Source: a virus
Reading direction: 5' to 3' (one strand)
IMG/VR virus record: IMGVR_UViG_3300047386_000096
Coordinates: 1 to 29,325 of that record
Length of the DNA stretch: 29,325 nucleotides
The notes under the pieces were generated by a model. The model did no database searches. It was not told the DNA's origin and saw nothing but the letters and a program-made list of their open reading frames with translations. The translations under genes were made by a program, and so were the position numbers. Within the stretch, counting starts at the first letter, position 1. Each line of letters begins with the position of its first letter. Shown piece by piece: positions 27,502-29,325 of this stretch.

Positions 27502-28535
27502 TATTGATCCTCAATCGTATTTCCACTAGGAGATGTTGTAGGGCTTTGAGCCTGTTGTTTTTCTAGCCTTTTTCTTTGCTCTATATAATCATCGGTTCCA
27601 AAAATCGGGTTTAATTGTTGAGCAATTCTTTGAGCTTCTGCTGACGCATAGTTTTGACCTTCACCGGCAGATGCCATCATCAACCTTGTTGCCAATTGTC
27701 TATTTAAACGCTTTTGGTTAATTGTCGCAGGATCATCAAAAGGTTGTGGGAAATACTGTTTATTAGCATTTTCAAATTCACTTTCAGCAATTGCAGCGCC
27801 ACTTTCACGCCTTAAAATAGCATTAACAAAATTTCTTCTAGCTTGGTCATACTGTTGAAATTCTGGACTTATTATTGCGTTTCCAAATATTGGCACTTGT
27901 GCTGCTAAACTTTGAAAAAGATCGGTTCCCACGCCTTCAGTCGCAGACAAAGTTGCTTCAGCCATCTCCATACGACCACCGTAAATCATAGACGATGCTT
28001 CGCTTTCTTTAACATTAATTGAGCTTGGATCTATTCCAGATATAATTTCGTATTGACCCGTTTCGGGATTAAATCTGCGGATCGTTGCTGTGTCTTTGCC
28101 TTCATGAATTACTTGTCCAGTTGTACGGTCAACTAGATTTTTACCTACAACAACATACCTATTTTGCGACAACCTTGCATTGTTTAAATCCCTAGCTTGT
28201 AAATCAGACAAATACCCGCCGAAAGCTTGTGAACCATCTACCGCCCCAGCTTGAACTGCGGCTAAATATCTAGCTGCTATCGTATCACCCGCATCAGCCC
28301 GTTTCTGTAGCTCCGCTATAGTGCGGTTGCGAGCCTGACCTTTCATTCTAGCTTGACCAGACTGCATCATTTGCTGCCGGTAATTAGCAGATTGCGGGTT
28401 CATAGGGTTTAAAACAGATGCAGCCATTCCCAAGCGGTTGGCAAAGTTTAGGCCGGTCTCCTCATCTGGACGCCTTACACGATCAAGTAAACCTAATAGG
28501 CCGCTTCTAGGTGCTTGGTTTGGGTTCATACTCAT
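27501..28535 (-). CDS. DNA ejection-associated structural protein, 344 aa
   Basis: GLLGLLDRVRRPDEETGLNF opens a helical N-terminal region rich in Gln, Met and Ala. A beta-rich middle (NRYVVVGKNLVDRTTGQVIH, then GQYEIISG) follows. QYDQARRNFVNAILRRESGA and FENANKQYFPQPFDDPATIN at about residues 226-270 are conserved phrases that I know from ejection proteins of many podoviruses. The role in making or loading the ejection channel is inferred from this family. GAGG precedes the ATG by 8 bases. Confidence 0.85.
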   Translation of the reverse strand: MSMNPNQAPRSGLLGLLDRVRRPDEETGLNFANRLGMAASVLNPMNPQSANYRQQMMQSGQARMKGQARNRTIAELQKRADAGDTIAARYLAAVQAGAVDGSQAFGGYLSDLQARDLNNARLSQNRYVVVGKNLVDRTTGQVIHEGKDTATIRRFNPETGQYEIISGIDPSSINVKESEASSMIYGGRMEMAEATLSATEGVGTDLFQSLAAQVPIFGNAIISPEFQQYDQARRNFVNAILRRESGAAIAESEFENANKQYFPQPFDDPATINQKRLNRQLATRLMMASAGEGQNYASAEAQRIAQQLNPIFGTDDYIEQRKRLEKQQAQSPTTSPSGNTIEDQ

Positions 28536-28546
28536 CTAAAAATCCT

Positions 28547-29325
28547 CTAAGCGAATTGACCAGCCGCCATAAGATAGTCAAGAAATCCTGCGTTATAACC
28601 TTGCTGCTGACCCTGCAAGTTAGGAACACCAGACATAGCGCCCAAGAACGTAGCCAATCCCTGCTGTGGAGCGCCGGTATATCCCGCATATTGTTGCTTT
28701 CCAGCGTTGATAAGATCTTGCATCATTTGACGCTGCTGCTGGCCTTGCTGCATTTGCTGTTGCTGTATTGCCTGACCGTAACCAAACGATTGACCACCTA
28801 AACCAGCCATTTGCTGCGCTGCACCCAAACGTGTACCCATTGCAGCTTGTTGAGCAGCAAGATTTTGTGATTGCGCAGAAGCCCTTTGACCGGCCGCATA
28901 CTGATTAGCTGCCGTTTGAGCAGCAACATCCTGCCCTGCGAGGCCAAGAGCAGTATTGTACCCCTGCTGACGCATTCTGGTAGCCGTGTCAGCCATTTGC
29001 TGAGTATAACCCTTCATAGCTTCGCCCATAGCAACACCATGCCGCGAACCGCCAAAAGCTCTGGCCTGTTGCGCTTGAGCATCTAGCTGGTTCATTCCCA
29101 ACTGCGCTTGCGTCCCAATATCTCGCATAGATTGCTGAACAACCTGTGTTTCATACGGATTTGTATATGGAGAAAGATTTGTTCCAGCTATTTGACCGGC
29201 CTGATAACTCTCAGGCGTAATCCCCATTGGAGTAAAGCCTAAGCCTTGCTGAGTAGTAGCCAAAGCTGCTTGCTGCGCACCAGAAGCTTGCTGGTATGGA
29301 TTTGCAGCCATTTGTGGGTTTGCAC
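28547..29325 (-). CDS. ejection/internal virion protein, 5' end probably outside window
   Basis: The first ATG is at 29311, but the frame is open upstream to the window edge (codons reading ANPQ, then MAANPYQQASG). The repeated ANP phrase suggests the true start lies beyond 29325. The visible 254 residues are Gln/Ala-rich and helical: NPYETQVVQQSMRDIGTQAQ, then ARAFGGSRHGVAMGEAMKGY and a MQQGQQQRQMMQDL stretch. This composition is typical of the small ejection protein that travels with the 757-aa and 344-aa proteins. It has no enzymatic motif. Confidence 0.8.
   Translation of the reverse strand, partial: ANPQMAANPYQQASGAQQAALATTQQGLGFTPMGITPESYQAGQIAGTNLSPYTNPYETQVVQQSMRDIGTQAQLGMNQLDAQAQQARAFGGSRHGVAMGEAMKGYTQQMADTATRMRQQGYNTALGLAGQDVAAQTAANQYAAGQRASAQSQNLAAQQAAMGTRLGAAQQMAGLGGQSFGYGQAIQQQQMQQGQQQRQMMQDLINAGKQQYAGYTGAPQQGLATFLGAMSGVPNLQGQQQGYNAGFLDYLMAAGQFA

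Noticed and set aside
1-29325. CRISPR array, tRNA genes or insertion sequence
   Set aside because: I saw no regular direct repeats with spacers, no cloverleaf candidate and no transposase or terminal inverted repeats.

Overview
This window looks like a fragment of a tailed-phage genome, most likely a short-tailed (podovirus-type) marine phage. The evidence is the gene set: a terminase, a portal and major capsid resembling the SU10 group, scaffold, ejection proteins, a T7-lysozyme-like amidase, a three-TM holin of the gene-transfer-agent type, an S74 chaperone fibre, and many small basic proteins I know from marine phages. The host is not identified. The moderate GC content and the protein flavour would suit a marine proteobacterium, possibly an alphaproteobacterium, but this is inference. 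I see no integrase, DNA polymerase, helicase, RNA polymerase, tRNA or CRISPR array. The window is open at both ends: a tail-fibre gene runs off position 1, and an ejection-protein gene probably runs off position 29325.

Layout. (1) 1-10083, minus strand, late genes read right to left: small terminase-like protein, large terminase, a run of tiny basic or structural proteins, three accessory virion proteins, a head-tail adaptor, then tail and fibre proteins. (2) 10230-11690, minus strand: an O-like winged-helix replication protein, an unknown partner, and a small HTH repressor. A strong intrinsic terminator at 10151-10188 separates this from the terminase operon. (3) 11778-14399, plus strand: a recombination and replication operon holding an ERF-like annealing protein, SSB, a DUF1367/NinB-like protein, a PD-(D/E)XK nuclease and an HNH protein. 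It meets a reverse-strand RusA resolvase head-on. (4) 14841-18188, plus strand: three small transcription units. Each starts with the same promoter/leader block and each ends in an intrinsic terminator. They carry small early proteins, including a cysteine-peptidase-like protein, a zinc-knuckle protein and a GIY-YIG nuclease. (5) 18253-29325, minus strand, late genes: ejection proteins, portal, scaffold, capsid, head-completion proteins, then the lysis set.

The genes fit one life cycle. The HTH repressor region (11400-11780) is a divergent switch between the leftward replication genes and the rightward recombination operon. Recombination proteins (annealing protein, SSB, nucleases, RusA) process DNA, and replication itself must rely on the host replisome or on genes outside the window. 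The late genes read leftward from both sides of the early block. If the genome is circular or permuted, they would form one continuous late region across the window ends.

Most late genes are coupled by TAATG, TGATG or ATGA overlaps. Five genes under 60 codons were found by hand in the apparent gaps (4672-4842, 8236-8286, 16776-16868, 20009-20182, 20705-20875). No stretch longer than 300 bases lacks a gene. The most unusual features are the triplicated promoter/leader with exact 41-base spacing, the three identical-core C(UACG)G hairpins, and a G7 tract at the junction of two overlapping early genes.
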